From Myrica gale (taxonomy: Eukaryota > Streptophyta > Magnoliopsida > Fagales > Myricaceae): a stretch of DNA of 64,000 nt. The DNA lies in contig OZ005619.1 in NCBI GenBank assembly GCA_963930655.1, forward strand, positions 930,001-994,000, given 5' to 3'. The notes under the pieces are model-generated. The model searched no databases. It was not told where the DNA came from and was given only the letters and a program-made list of their open reading frames with translations. A program made the position numbers and the translations under genes. Of the stretch, positions 1-11,320 are shown one piece after another. How positions within the stretch are numbered: the stretch's first letter is position 1; each line of letters begins with the position of its first letter.

Positions 1-420
1 TTTGAAGCTAGCCATAGACCTGTGTTAGGTTTTAAGGAAAGGAACTCAGGGTTGTAGGTAGTTTCAAGGGTGACACTTGTATCAGAATAAGCTAAGATGT
101 ATCCTGATAATTTTTTCAGTAACTCAAGTTCATCTTTAGAGAGAAGAGAATTGAAACCCTCTAAAGCATGATTATACATAGAGAAGAGACGGTGAAGATC
201 CTTGGCTTTCCACTGAGGGAGGGTTTGTGGACGTAAGAGAAGTGATGATGGGGAAGTACCAATTTTGATGATTGGTAAAGACCTTGGGCATAGCTGAAAT
301 ATCCATTTTAATCATTTATGTGTTCCTCTCGACTAGTGTTGATTGGGAAGTTGATAGAATTAACACGAAACAACTGAAAAGGAACAGATATGAAAAATGA
401 ACCTCACTAGCATAACCCAT
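1..420 (-). pseudogene. Subtilase N-terminal fragment (SBT1 type), pseudogene, cut by window edge
   Basis: This is the 5' part of a second subtilisin-like protease gene, nearly collinear with the N-terminal part of the gene at 2151-4488. The probable start (ATG at 420, protein beginning MGYASEV) opens a hydrophobic secretion signal like that of the neighbour. About 35 codons in, where the neighbour reads ERKLYIIQMD, this copy reads ERNT followed by TAA and then resumes as MIKMD, so the prodomain carries an in-frame stop. Similarity then continues through the inhibitor I9 prodomain to position 1. The catalytic domain, if present, lies outside the window to the left. The stop makes a working product unlikely. 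Read directly from the sequence; the family call rests on the homologous neighbour. Confidence 0.8.
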
Positions 421-2150
421 CGCTTTAATCTTGTTCAAAAGTATGAATCGAGGCAATAACAACAAAGAAGGGAAAGAAAAGGGGTAGGAGACGTGGGAAA
501 GGCAAGTAGGATTTAAATAGCAACATGGTACGTTAAGCATGTATTTCCTAGATTAATTGTGAATATTTCTTATACATGTATTAATTATAAATAAACGCAT
601 TGCCATGTAAAGGGACGGCCATCTAGATTCATCAAAGGTATCTAAGGTAAAGGTCTTCTAAAAGCCTCCATTTAAGGAAGGCCAGCTAGCATATTATATA
701 TATATATATATATATTAATAATTCTTAAAAGAATATCAACAAAAGCACCTACAAATAATATTTTCAGTTTGAGTAGATTGTTAGATGACAAAAGTAGTGA
801 ATTACAAATTTGAATTTCTAAATGGAAAAATTTTAAGTGAAATTAAAAATTACTACCTACCTAGATTTTTATAGAATTTTAGAAACGTGTCTGCATGAGT
901 TGTAAATGGACGCTTTGTGTGATAGTGAACATCCATATGGAATGTAGTTAAATTTGCAATATGATTCGACCCTCTACGATATAGTGTACATGTGCCATAT
1001 CCTTTGGAAGTTGTTTTTGTTTATGGGTCGAATCATACCACAATGAGTTTTTGTTTACAGTGCACGACTCACATTAATTAGAGGAGAAACATCATTTTAA
1101 ACCTCTGAATTATTAGGGAAATATCATTGTGGGTAAGAACTATCAAGTTCTTCACATTAAACCCTCATACTGTCATATTAATTCACCTATATGCACTGTC
1201 AAATTAGTTTCGACCATTAAAATCACGCCACATAACCCATTTATAATACATGTGACATAATTTGACAGTTGAATTTTTTTAGGGCACACATTGATTAATT
1301 TTTATAATTCAATGGTTCAATGTGTTGAACTTTGTAGTTCGGACCATTCAATTGACATTGACCCTGTATTTTAAGGGTGCAAAGTGACTTTTCCTTTTAA
1401 TTAGAACGTGCATGGTAGAATGAATTTGTTAAATAGGTTAAGTGCATAAGCTTACTACCTTTTGTATAGACTTCAAGTATTCTCTTTAAATCATTAAATT
1501 TCTTTCATATAGTTATCGAGTCTCGTCTCGCACCGTGCACTTCTATTAATTTATTTTAAACAATGAAGGAGAACTAGTGCTGGACCAAAACGAATTAGGT
1601 GCTCTATAGTTACTAGTTTAGAACTGAGTCCGCTCTCTCCATCTAAGAAATTGCTCGAGAAAGGTGGACTCTGTCATGATTGGTTTCAAATGAAGTGGGT
1701 AACCATTTGAGAAGATCATGAACAACTAGACATGGGAGCCTTTATAGCTACGACCTTACCCAAAGTTTCATTGAGATCCCGATCCGACTGAATGAAAAGC
1801 ATAATGTTAAACTAGCAAAAGCTAGTTAGTTAAATGTACCAAACCCCTTGCTTAGTGCCACTTGATCCAAAAGCTTAATTGTGAGATTTGGTAGACTATT
1901 TTGGACAGCCTTGATCGACATTAAATGTTGTATATATAATATATGATAACGTTACCTTGTATTAAATAACCATAAGGTGTTCACACAGAGATTTAGTGTG
2001 GTTTTTAGGTATTAAGTTCAGCAAAAGTATAGAGGGATGAAAATTGAGCAAATTTTGCTATAATGGATCATAAAGAAATCATTACAGCTTTCTGTTGCAT
2101 TTAAAAACCAAAAAAGTGAAAATAATGTAGCAAACAACTAGAAAAAGTTT
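421..2150. other. Duplicated spacer between subtilase copies
   Basis: No gene seen. The spacer is the 5' flank of the left subtilase copy and repeats, with many small changes, in 4552-7213 (for example the stretch near 905-1100 matches that near 5445-5670, and 1855-1990 matches 6485-6960). It holds a (TA)n run at about 695-714 and a MITE-like segment at 1078-1402. Both spacers therefore descend from one tandem duplication. Confidence 0.7.
1078..1402. mobile_element. MULE-type MITE, copy in left spacer
   Basis: The ends form an imperfect inverted repeat of about 25 bp: TTAGAGGAGAAACATCATTT on the left against the complement of TGCAAAGTGACTTTTCCTTT on the right. No coding capacity. The corresponding segment is present in the second spacer at 5641-5982, so the insertion predates the duplication of the subtilase unit. 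Class is inferred from the end structure; a clear target-site duplication was not found. Confidence 0.45.
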
Positions 2151-4488
2151 TTAATAACATAAACCAGTTCTCATCATGCGATAGACATCATGAGCTATTA
2201 CAATGGGACTTCTCACTGTTCGAATTCCCTTTTCTTCAAACCAAACCAGTTCCCCAAATGCAACTCCTCCTTTCTTATTCCCCGAATATGCTATAGTGAG
2301 GGTGTATGATTTCTTCTCATTCTTCTTTGTAAAGCTCAATGTTTGAGGTGAAACTGCAATTCTGATAGAACAATCAGGTGCTTTAACTTTTGCCTTGTAA
2401 GTCACGACATCCTGTCCAACATTTGTTACTGTTCTTTGAAACTTCCGAATGAGTGATACTTCCTTGGAACGATATATGATTATAAACGATGGATAATTAA
2501 GATCATGAGAACGGTTTGAACAATTATAATTGTTTGATCCTGTGATTTTGAAGATTTGACTCTTGTTAAAGTTCATTGAGCATAGAAGATTCATGTAATC
2601 CTCTGGGCCAGCATCATAAATTAAGCCTGGGTCGAGTGCTCGATTTGGATCAATCTGACCTGCTCCCATAGCCAAAGGTGAAGCAACTTGTAAATTTCTC
2701 CCATCACTTTCTTGAATTGGATTATGAGTATTGTCAAATGGGACATTGGTGGTCATGATTGCAGACCTAATGGCAGCATGACTCCATTTTGAATGTGCAC
2801 CTTTTAAAAGAGCAGCCACACCAGTAGCATGAGGACAAGCCATGGACGTCCCGGACAAAAGATTGAAATTGTTGAACCGAAGTTCTACAGCTTTCACCTG
2901 TAACGGCTTATTTGGTGGCCAAGCACCCAACACTAATGACCGAGGTGCCATTATATCAGGCTTTAAAATGCATTGACAATTGTATGAGGGACCTCTTTTA
3001 GCAAAACTAGTAACCATCGGGGTACCTTTCGCCCCTATTGATGTTTGTTGGAATATCATGGAAGCCAAAGGACGGACAACAACTTTTATATAGCTAAACA
3101 GAATTTCCCCAGCACTTTCGTCAATCCAAATGCAAGGACTATCCATACTTCCTATACGACTAACATCAACGACTATAGGATTCTTGGTTACAATTATAGC
3201 ACCCTTCACATTTGCATGAGCTAGGTTGTCTATTAGCTTTCGAATAGGAACATTTCCATCATATTGACAAACAAGAATTTTAAGTACCACCGATAGAATA
3301 GGCTTCTCACAAGCTGATGAAATCTTATCATACACCAATGGCATATATCCTATTGGGCAAGAGCCTGGAAAGATGGTCCATCCAACAATATCCACCCCAT
3401 TCTCTAACTTCAAAGTTCCACTGAACCAACGATCAGTTGTACTAGCAGTTACAGTTAAAATCCATGGGTATCCATTAGATAGAGTTGGAAAGTCACTCTG
3501 AATATTATTTCCTGCTGCAGCTGAAACTAACACACCTTTTTTCATGGCAGAAAATGTAGCTTTGGCTAAAAGATCCTCATCTAAACCAGCCTTATCAAAG
3601 GCTAAAGATAAGGAAATAACATCAACACCATCAGAGATGGCTTGATCTATAGCCTCAAGACAATCAGAACATGATACTCCTTCATCCCATAGGACCTTAT
3701 AAATGGCCAACTGAGCATTTGGTGCAACTCCTTTTGTTGTTCCCGGAGCATAACCAAAGAACGAAGCATCATTTACATAATTCCCGGCAACAATCGAGGA
3801 AACATGGGTGCCATGTCCAATTGTATCCCGAGCAGAGTTCATGCTGATTTTAATGTTAGGTTTCTCTGTTACTAGACCCTTATTGAAGTACCTAGCTCCT
3901 ATGAGCTTGAAATTACACATAGAGGAATTAAAATCTTGGCCTACCTGACATATACCTTTCCACTTTTGCGGAATTTTTGTTGTCATACCATTGTCTTTGA
4001 AGCTTTCACTTTCTGGCCATATGCCAGTGTCAATAACTCCAACAATGACCTCCTCACCATAGTTTTGACGCTGGCCATAGACCTGTATTAGGATTTAAGG
4101 AAAGGAACTCAGGGGTGTAGGTAGTTTCAAGGGTGACATGACTTGTATCAGAATGAGCTGAGATGTATCCTAATGATTCTTTCAGTGACTCTAATTCATC
4201 TTTAGAGAGAAGAGCATTGAAACCCTCAAAACAATGATTGTAAACATAGAGAAGAGACGGAGAAGATCCTTGGCTTTCCACTGAGGGAGGGTTTGTGGAC
4301 ATAAGAGAAGTGATGATATAGAAGTACCAATTTTGATGATGGGTAAAGACCTTGGGCATAGTTGAAATATCCATTTGAATAATGTATAACTTCCTCTCGA
4401 TTGGTGTTGATTGGGAAGCTGAGAGAATTAACAAGAAATAACTGAAAAGGAACAAATATTGTAAAGGAACCTCACTAGCATAAGCCAT
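2151..4488 (-). pseudogene. Subtilisin-like serine protease (SBT1.9-like) with one frameshift
   Basis: Secreted plant subtilase (family S8), normally cleaving proteins in the cell wall. The intronless reading runs from ATG 4488 (MAYASEV, signal peptide about residues 1-25; an upstream in-frame ATG at 4551 gives a less typical leader) through an I9 prodomain (LYIIQMD), the Asp motif VIDTGIWPES (about 4030), the His motif GHGTHVSS (about 3805), the oxyanion region SAAAGNN, a PA-like insert, the Ser motif SGTSMACPHATG (about 2840) and a C-terminal fn3 domain ending at 2151. The protein would be about 755 residues, normal for the family. The prodomain and catalytic parts lie in different frames: the run TTTT at 4063-4066 has one base more than the family motif SNYG needs, producing a stop just before the Asp motif. 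This is either a young pseudogene or a homopolymer sequencing error. The conserved FSSRGPS is FAKRGPS here, hinting at relaxed constraint. Confidence 0.85.
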
Positions 4489-4551
4489 CTTTTTAATCTT
4501 GTTCAAAAATATGAACAAAGGCAATAACAACATAAAAGGGGTAGGAAACAT

Positions 4552-7213
4552 GGGTAAGGCAAAGAGGATTTAAATAGCGACACCGTACCTTAAGCATGTC
4601 TTTCCTAGAGTTGTGAAATTTTTTTATACACGTATCAATTATAAATAAACGCATTGGCACACGAAGGCACAGTCGACTAGATCATGTGCAGGTATCTAGG
4701 CAAAGGTATTCGACCCTTATGTAAGGAAGGACCAGCATATATTAACAATTCTTAAACAAAAGCTCCTACATATAATATTTTGAGTTTTGATTAGTTTGTT
4801 AGATGACAAAAATAGTGAATTACAAATTTGAATTTCTAAAAGAAAAAATTTTAAGAGAAATTTAAAAATTACTACCTAGATTTTTATAGAATTTTAGAAA
4901 CATATTTAGGTTTCTACAATTGACAAATAACTTTCTAAGTTTTGGGTACACTTGCAAAATTAGACTTTCATCGCATTTCTGTCGAATTTTCTGACATTAT
5001 TGATGACCTGACATGCCAAGTGTCAATACATAGTCATGTAACACGTCAAGTGTCAATATATATTCATGCATGAGATATATTATGTAAATGCTGAATCATC
5101 TCAAGACATCTCGTCTTCTTTTTCTTCAATTTACTGGCTTAATTTAAGCTACCGAATTTTTACTTTTCTAAAAGGCCAAAAAGAACCATATGAACTTCTA
5201 GAATGAATTGGCCGCAGCTATCTAGCTAGTTACATGCAGAAGGCACTTATACATCAAGTTGCGATGAAAAGAAAAACTCCTATTCATGCATTCGAAAGTC
5301 ATGTTTTGCTCTTTGTTACTTCGAAGGGATGGAAGATGACTATTAAAAGGTTAAAAAGCTACCTTAAAATTGATATTCACCAATCTTATACAGTCTTTTA
5401 GAAATGATTAATATCACAAAGAAAGGATGACGGTATAGGATATAAATGGACGCTTTGTGTGATAGTGAACAACCATATGGGATGGGATGAAGTTAATTTG
5501 CAATATCATTCGACCCCATGTGATGGTATACGTGCCATATCCTTTGCGAATTGTTTTTGTTTGTGGGTTGAATTATACGACAATGAGTTTATATATGACT
5601 GGCCTAAGAAATGGTTCCTACAGTGTACGGCTTACATTATTTAGAGGAAAAACTTCATTTTGCATCTCTGAATTATTAGGCAATGTTGCTGTGGGAGTTC
5701 GAACTATCAAGTTCTTCACATTTAGCCTTCAAACTATCAGATGTCATTATGAATGTGTGCATTCAAATTATAAGATCTGATCACCATAAAATCTTACCAC
5801 ATGGCTTATTTATAACACATGTGATACAATTTTTTTTATCGGATCTTTTTTTAGGGTGCACTTTGATGAATTTTAATAATTCAATGGTTCAATAAGAAAA
5901 AACTTTGTAATTTGAATCCTTAAAAGCTGTGACATTGACCCCATATTTTAAGGGTACTGCAAAGCGACTTTTTCCCTTAATTATAACGTGATACAATATC
6001 TTTATCTTATACGTTTATATTGCATACGATTACTACCTTTTGCATAGACTGGAAGTATATATTCTCTTTAAATAACTACACAGCTAAATCTCATTCTCTT
6101 TCAAATATATAGTTACGTACCGAGTCTCAACTTGCATCTCGTGCTTTCCTTTATTTTAAATAATAAAGGAGAATAGTACTGCTGGACCAAAACAAATTAT
6201 GAGCTCCATAGCCACTAGATGAGATTGATCTCTGCTCTCTCCATCTAAAAAATCACTTGAGAAGGGTGGACTCTTTCATGATTAGTCTCAAGTGGGTAAC
6301 GATTTGAAAAGGTCATGAAAAACTAGAAATGAGAGCCTTTATACCTAGGGTTAACAAAAAATGAGGAGTACTACAGCCTCACCCAGAGTTTCATTGAGAT
6401 CCCCAACCGACTTAATGAAAAACATAATGTTATAGTAATTTTGCAAAAGCTTGTTAGTACGTAAAAGGTGTCGAACCCCTTGCTTAGTGCCACTTGATTC
6501 AAATTCTTAAATATATTTTGTGAGATTTGATAACTATTTTGGACTGCCTTGATCGACATTAAATGTGCATGGTATTTTTTTATAAGTCACGTTTCATAAA
6601 ATGAAACCAAAGCAAGCTAAAACTAGGTAAAAAATAAACCGGCGGGATTCCAAAAGAGATCGGAGAAACTACTATATGTTTCATGCTATGCAGTAGGAGT
6701 GGTAGCCATATGCGGTAGACAAAGTTATCGGAACCTAAACCAGCCACTATATATATATAATATAGTATTTATGCTCTTTAGTTGTTTGTTTTCTGATTTA
6801 TCTGTTGTTTGTTGTGTTCCGTCAAGTCAAAATGTCTGTAGTGTTGGCTTTTGGTGTTCGGAGTCCTCGGACTCGATCCGTTTTTTTTTATCTTAATGAA
6901 GCAGTATTGTATTAGCAAAAAAAAGTAACCATAAGGTGTTGAGACGGAGATTTAGTGTGGTTTTAAGGTATTTATTAATTAGTTAAGCAAAAATATAGAT
7001 GGATAAAAAATTGCACAAATCTTGCCATAATGGATCATAGTGAGATCATTACTTTCTGTACTTGCGGTGAAAACCACAAAAGTGAAAACTATGCAGCAAA
7101 CAACGAGCACAGTGAGTTGCATTAACCAAAGGTATTAGGAAATAAGAGGGAAAATTAAGTAGGTTTATAAAGATTGTATATCCTTATTTCATGCATATCT
7201 AACCAAAAGTTAT
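4552..7213. other. Second duplicated spacer of the subtilase array
   Basis: No gene supported. Homologous to 421-2150 but longer because of later insertions. It contains the second copy of the MITE (5641-5982) and, at about 6690-6930, an insert absent from the left spacer that ends in a short A-run (6919-6926) and resembles a LINE 3' end. Small open frames at 5459-5895 and 6371-6559 have no recognisable domains and sit in duplicated non-coding DNA. Confidence 0.6.
5641..5982. mobile_element. MULE-type MITE, copy in right spacer
   Basis: Homologue of the segment at 1078-1402, at the matching place in the duplicated spacer. The left end TTAGAGGAAAAACTTCATTT pairs imperfectly with the complement of the right end around 5958-5982. 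Non-coding. Confidence 0.45.
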
Positions 7214-7268
7214 AATTACTAACATAAACCAGTACTTCCCATCATGCGAAAAATATCATGAGCTCTTA
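7214..7268 (-). pseudogene. 3' scrap of a third subtilase copy
   Basis: About 50 bp matching the last codons and stop region of the intact-length subtilase (compare 7220-7260 with 2152-2200, including CATCATGCGA and ATCATGAGCT). The similarity ends abruptly at about 7268, after which unrelated sequence and the Copia relic begin. It is preceded by DNA matching the 3' flank of the second copy (about 1970-2110 against 6930-7100). The body of this third copy is missing. Confidence 0.6.
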
Positions 7269-7437
7269 GAAGGCTCTAAAGATTGTTGGTTATTTCTTTT
7301 GGGGCTAACCTTGGAATGTCATAAATTTTACATTATATAATATATTAATGTAATTCCACTTCATTAAGCATTTGAAGGTTTTCTAACCTTGGAATGTCTT
7401 GTTTTCTATTAAACCTTCTTATAAGCATTTGAAGGTT

Positions 7438-9896
7438 TTCGGTTGCTTGTGTTTTGCAACTAACACAGCCCCTCATAAAGCTAAGTTTGATGTTCGAGCT
7501 CGTCGTTGTGTCTTCATTGGATACCCTTTCGGTACCAAAGGATAAAAACTTTTTGATCTTACTTCCAAATCCATTTTTGTATCTCGAGATGTTGTTTTAC
7601 ATGAGTCCATTCAGATTTGGTTTTACCTATTTCTAACTTTGATCAATCTTCTTCTACTACTAATGATACATCTCTCCTCCTACTTCTGATTTTTCTTCTT
7701 CCAATGATGCATGCATCTCCTGCTCCTATTTTTTCTTCACCTCGAAGATCTCTTCGTTCCAACGTCCTTGTTCATACTTACAGGACTATCATTGCAAACT
7801 TGTTCAGTTCTTTGGTCAACCTTCTCTCCATTTTACCTTATTGCAGCAGGATCCCTCTTCTACATTTGATACTAGTAGGTATGTTTCTTACTCTTGTTTT
7901 TCTCCTTCTCACCGAGGCTTTAGCCTTGCCATTACTACTCAATCTGAGCATAAATCCTATAAGCAAGCTTCCTTGGACCCTTAATGGCAAGCTGCTATGA
8001 GTGCTAAAATTTTAGCTCTTGAAAACAATAGAACTTGGTCTTTAACAGATCTACCTCCCGGGAAAGTTGCTATTGGATGCAAATGGGTGTATAGGATTAA
8101 GTATAAGGCTGATCGTAGTATTGAAAGATACAAAGCTCGTATGTGGTAAAGGGGTTCACACAACAAGAGGGGATTGATTATGCTGAAACTTTTTCTCCCG
8201 TGGCTAAGATGAAAACTATTCGTTGTGTTTTAGCTCTAGATGCTAGTCAAGGATGGTTTCTTGAACAACTTGACATTAACAATGTATTTTTTGCATGGGG
8301 ATTTAGAGGAATAAGTTTACATGGTCCTTCTCCCGGGCTTTGCAAAACAGGGGAGCATCGAGTTTGTCGTCTTTTGAAATCTCTGTATGGTCTCAAACAA
8401 GCAAGTAGACAATGATTTCAAAAGTTAACCACAACCCTCTTATCTCTCAGTTATATTCAATCCAAAACTGATTATAGCTTGTTCACAAAGGTTCAAGGTC
8501 CTTTTACAGCTCTTTTGATTTACATGGATGATATCATTATAGCTTCCAATGACATGAGTTATGTTACTCAAGTTAAAGCTTATCTTCATGCTCAATTCAA
8601 AATCAAGGATCTTGGTCAATTGAAATTTTTTCTCAGCTTGGAAATAACTAGATCATCTGTTGGTATCTATTTGAATCAACGGAAATATGCTCTTGAAGTG
8701 TTAGAGGACAGCGGTTATCTTGGTTGTAAACCAGTTCATTTTCCTATGGACTCTAAAATTCAATTGACTAAAGATGCTCATGATGTTTTGGCAGATCCTT
8801 CTCAGTATAGGAGGCTTGTTGGTCGTTTATTGTACCTTACAATTACCCATCTAGATTTGTCCTACTCTGTCAATTCTTTGGCTCAGTTTATGGCCAGACC
8901 ATGTAAATCTCATATGGATGTTGCTTTTCGGGTGTTGAGATATGTTAAGGGTACACCAACTCAGGCCTTGTTCTTTCCAGCATCTTTTTATACGCAGCTC
9001 AAGGGTTTTTGTGACAGCGATTGGGCTGCTTGTGTTGATAGCCGCAGGTCTATAACTAGATTTTGTCTCTATTTTGGAGATTCATTGATTTCTTAGGGAT
9101 CCAAGAAACAAAGTATCGTTTCACGTAGCTCAGCTGAGGCCGAGTATCGTTCACTTGCTTCTACAAGCTGTGAGGTCATATGGATTCTTCAGATTCTTCA
9201 TGACTTGCAGATTCCACACCCTTCTTTGGCTCTTTTGTATTGTGATAGCAAAGCTACTCTTTTTTTGGCTGCCAATCCTGTTCACCATGCTCGAACCAAG
9301 CATGTTGACATTGATTGTCATTTCATCCGTGAGCAGTTATTCAAGGGTGTTATCAAGACGTTTTATGTTGCTTCTGCTTACCAATTAGCCGATATTTTCA
9401 CTAAAGCTCTTGGCCAAGCGCAATTCCAATTTCTCCTTTCCAAGTTGCACATTCATAACCTTCATGCTCCACCTTAAGGGGGAGTCTTAAAGCTAATAGT
9501 TTGTTGTTAGTTGGCCAAGTCACGACAGTTACTTAGTCTGTTAAGTTAGTTAGGGTGGGTTTGTTTTGTAAAATTTTAGTGTTGTTAAAATTTTAGGTAT
9601 TGGATTTAATGAAAAAGTGAAGAGATAAGTAATTTTTTATATTTTTTGTAATGAAAAGTAATGATTTGATGGGGGAGAGAGAGATTATATTGTAATATTT
9701 TATTGTGTTAAAATTTTAGGAGGGGTAAAATTTTACAATCCAAACACAGCCTTAGTCAAGCCACGACAGTTACTTAATTTTTACTTTGTTGTACACAACT
9801 AAGTGTATATATACATATTCATTCGATAATGTAATGTAAAATAAAAATTCACTTGAGCATTTCAAGAATCTGTGTCCAAATTCTCCCTGTTTCACA
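7438..9896 (+). mobile_element. Ty1/Copia LTR retrotransposon relic, broken
   Basis: Fossil Copia-type element. Visible parts in order are the end of integrase, reverse transcriptase (YMDD-type motif near 8520-8535), the RNase H region, a purine-rich tract at about 9476-9485, and a probable 3' LTR from about 9484 to 9896 ending in TTTCACA. Gag, protease, most of integrase and the 5' LTR are not seen. It is broken, with roughly half a dozen breaks, and cannot be a live element. A MITE of about 200 bp sits in the LTR. With only one LTR, age cannot be estimated from LTR divergence, but the decay suggests it is old. It lies where the body of the third subtilase copy would be expected. Confidence 0.85.
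9553..9751. mobile_element. Tourist/Harbinger-like MITE inside the Copia LTR
   Basis: A 199-bp non-coding element flanked by TTA on both sides (9550-9552 and 9752-9754). The end GGGTGGGTTTG pairs with the complement of CCAAACACAGCC, followed by a shared TAAAATTTTA. The TTA duplication and GGGnnnGTTTG-type ends are typical of PIF/Harbinger MITEs. The interior (GAAAAAGTGAAGAG, GAGAGATTATATTGTAAT) closely matches the copy at 44111-44290. Homologous LTR sequence on both sides shows that it inserted into the LTR. Confidence 0.75.
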
Positions 9897-10597
9897 AAGT
9901 TCTATAGTGCCACTTGATCCAAAAGCCTAGCGATGAAAGGTATGATCTTGTACCCTTGTAAGTCATTTGGTGGGAAAAAAAATTCTTGAAAATGTACCCC
10001 CCCCCCCCAACTCCTATTACTCATGCTTTGCACATGGAAAATGTTCCCAACTCCCAACATTACCCACACGAGCCAAAGATGAACACTAGGCCACAGTACC
10101 ATTTCTCAGGGTCCAATAGTGGGTGTTAATTTCCTAAATGCTAGAACCCCCCCAGCCTTGCCCTCCACAAGATAATAAAAGCATGTGACCAAGCTCGAAG
10201 ATCAATGACTTCAGATAATAACCATTGTTTGACTACTGTTATTGGTTAGCAAGTGATACAGGAGTGGGGAAGAGCAATTAATCACGTCGTGGTCCAAATA
10301 TGTACAGCAACAGAAATTTTTCACGCCATTCATGCTATCAATATTTAACACAGACTCCTCAAATATGACATGAACTGGTTTGCGTAAAGAGTAAAGATCA
10401 TGTTATACACGCTTATTCCTATGGTCAAATTCTACTCCAAGCTGCTAACTAGAATTATCTTTTAGACAATGCAACCTGTACAAATGGATAAAACTAATAT
10501 AGAAATAGGACTTTATATATATATAAACATTAAGCATTTATTTTTGTGAAAGATATGTGTTCTACACAGGAAAACCAGAAATTACCAATATATATTA

Positions 10598-10769
10598 ACA
10601 TGTTTGTTTCCTCAAAAATTTGGGATCCCAAAAATTCCAACCAAATAAATATACTTCAAAATTTTCAACTTTTATAGGTATATTTTAAATTTTTCACAAA
10701 TTCTAATAAACTTCAACATTCAAAATATTTTCTCCCCAAAATTTTGAATTTTGGTAATCAAACAACCTC
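10598..10769. mobile_element. Tourist-like MITE upstream of FAD6
   Basis: The ends CATGTTTGTTTCC and, in complement, GAGGTTGTTTGATTACC, each followed by AAAATT-rich sequence, form an imperfect inverted repeat around a 172-bp AT-rich core. It resembles the other MITEs of the GTTTG-end group in this window. Target duplication is unclear. Its right half is included in the 173-bp tandem repeat. Confidence 0.5.
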
Positions 10770-11050
10770 GTAATTGCTCGCTATGTTAAGTGGGGAGAAA
10801 AGTTAAAAAAAAAAAAATCGTTCGATTTTCAGAGCTGTTTCTGTTTTCTTTCCAACTTCTGAAGTTGAAACTTCTCTAATAAACTTCAACGTTTAAAATA
10901 TTTTCTTCCCAAAATTTTGAATTTTGGTAATCAAACAACCTCGTAATCGCTCGCTATGTTAAGTGGGGAGAAAAGTAAAAAAAAAAAAAATCGCTCGATT
11001 TTCAGAGCTGTTTCTGTTTTCTTTCCAACTTCTGAGGTTGAAACTTCTCT
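10701..11050. repeat. Tandem duplication, period 173 bp, next to FAD6
   Basis: Two head-to-tail copies (about 10701-10873 and 10874-11050), nearly identical, each containing AAACAACCTCGTAAT, GCTCGCTATGTTAAG, an A-run and TCAGAGCTGTTTCTGTTTTC. The unit starts inside a MITE and extends toward the FAD6 leader, so the duplication arose after the MITE insertion and doubles about 100 bp of promoter-proximal DNA. Confidence 0.85.
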
Positions 11051-11320
11051 GAGAGTTCTAAGGTTGAAAATCGACATACCGATGTGGTGGACGTGAAAAT
11101 CTATCCACACTTGGCGGCTCAGAGATTTAAGGAAGAAAGTAGGCTGTTTCTCGTATAAAAGGCAGAGGTAGTGTGCCTTTCAAGGACTCTCTCTGTTCCC
11201 TTGTCCATTGCCCAGTACAAAAAGTCTATTTTTCTGTACAATCATTCACTCACAAAGACCCACAGAGCTTCAAACGAGTGGCGGCGGGGGACCTTGGTGG
11301 ATTGGAATATCCTGTTCGGA

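Larger units (their letters stand above)
9897..11320. other. FAD6 upstream region with MITE and tandem repeat
   Basis: No gene. Position 9907 onward repeats AGTGCCACTTGATCCAAAAGC, also found at about 1855 in the subtilase spacer, suggesting that array DNA resumes after the Copia relic. It also contains a C-run near 9990, a MITE (10598-10769), a tandem duplication (10701-11050) and the presumed FAD6 promoter and leader; a pyrimidine-rich CTCTCTCTG stretch at about 11187 is leader-like. Open frames around 11171-11511 overlap the FAD6 first exon and intron and are not separate genes. Confidence 0.6.
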
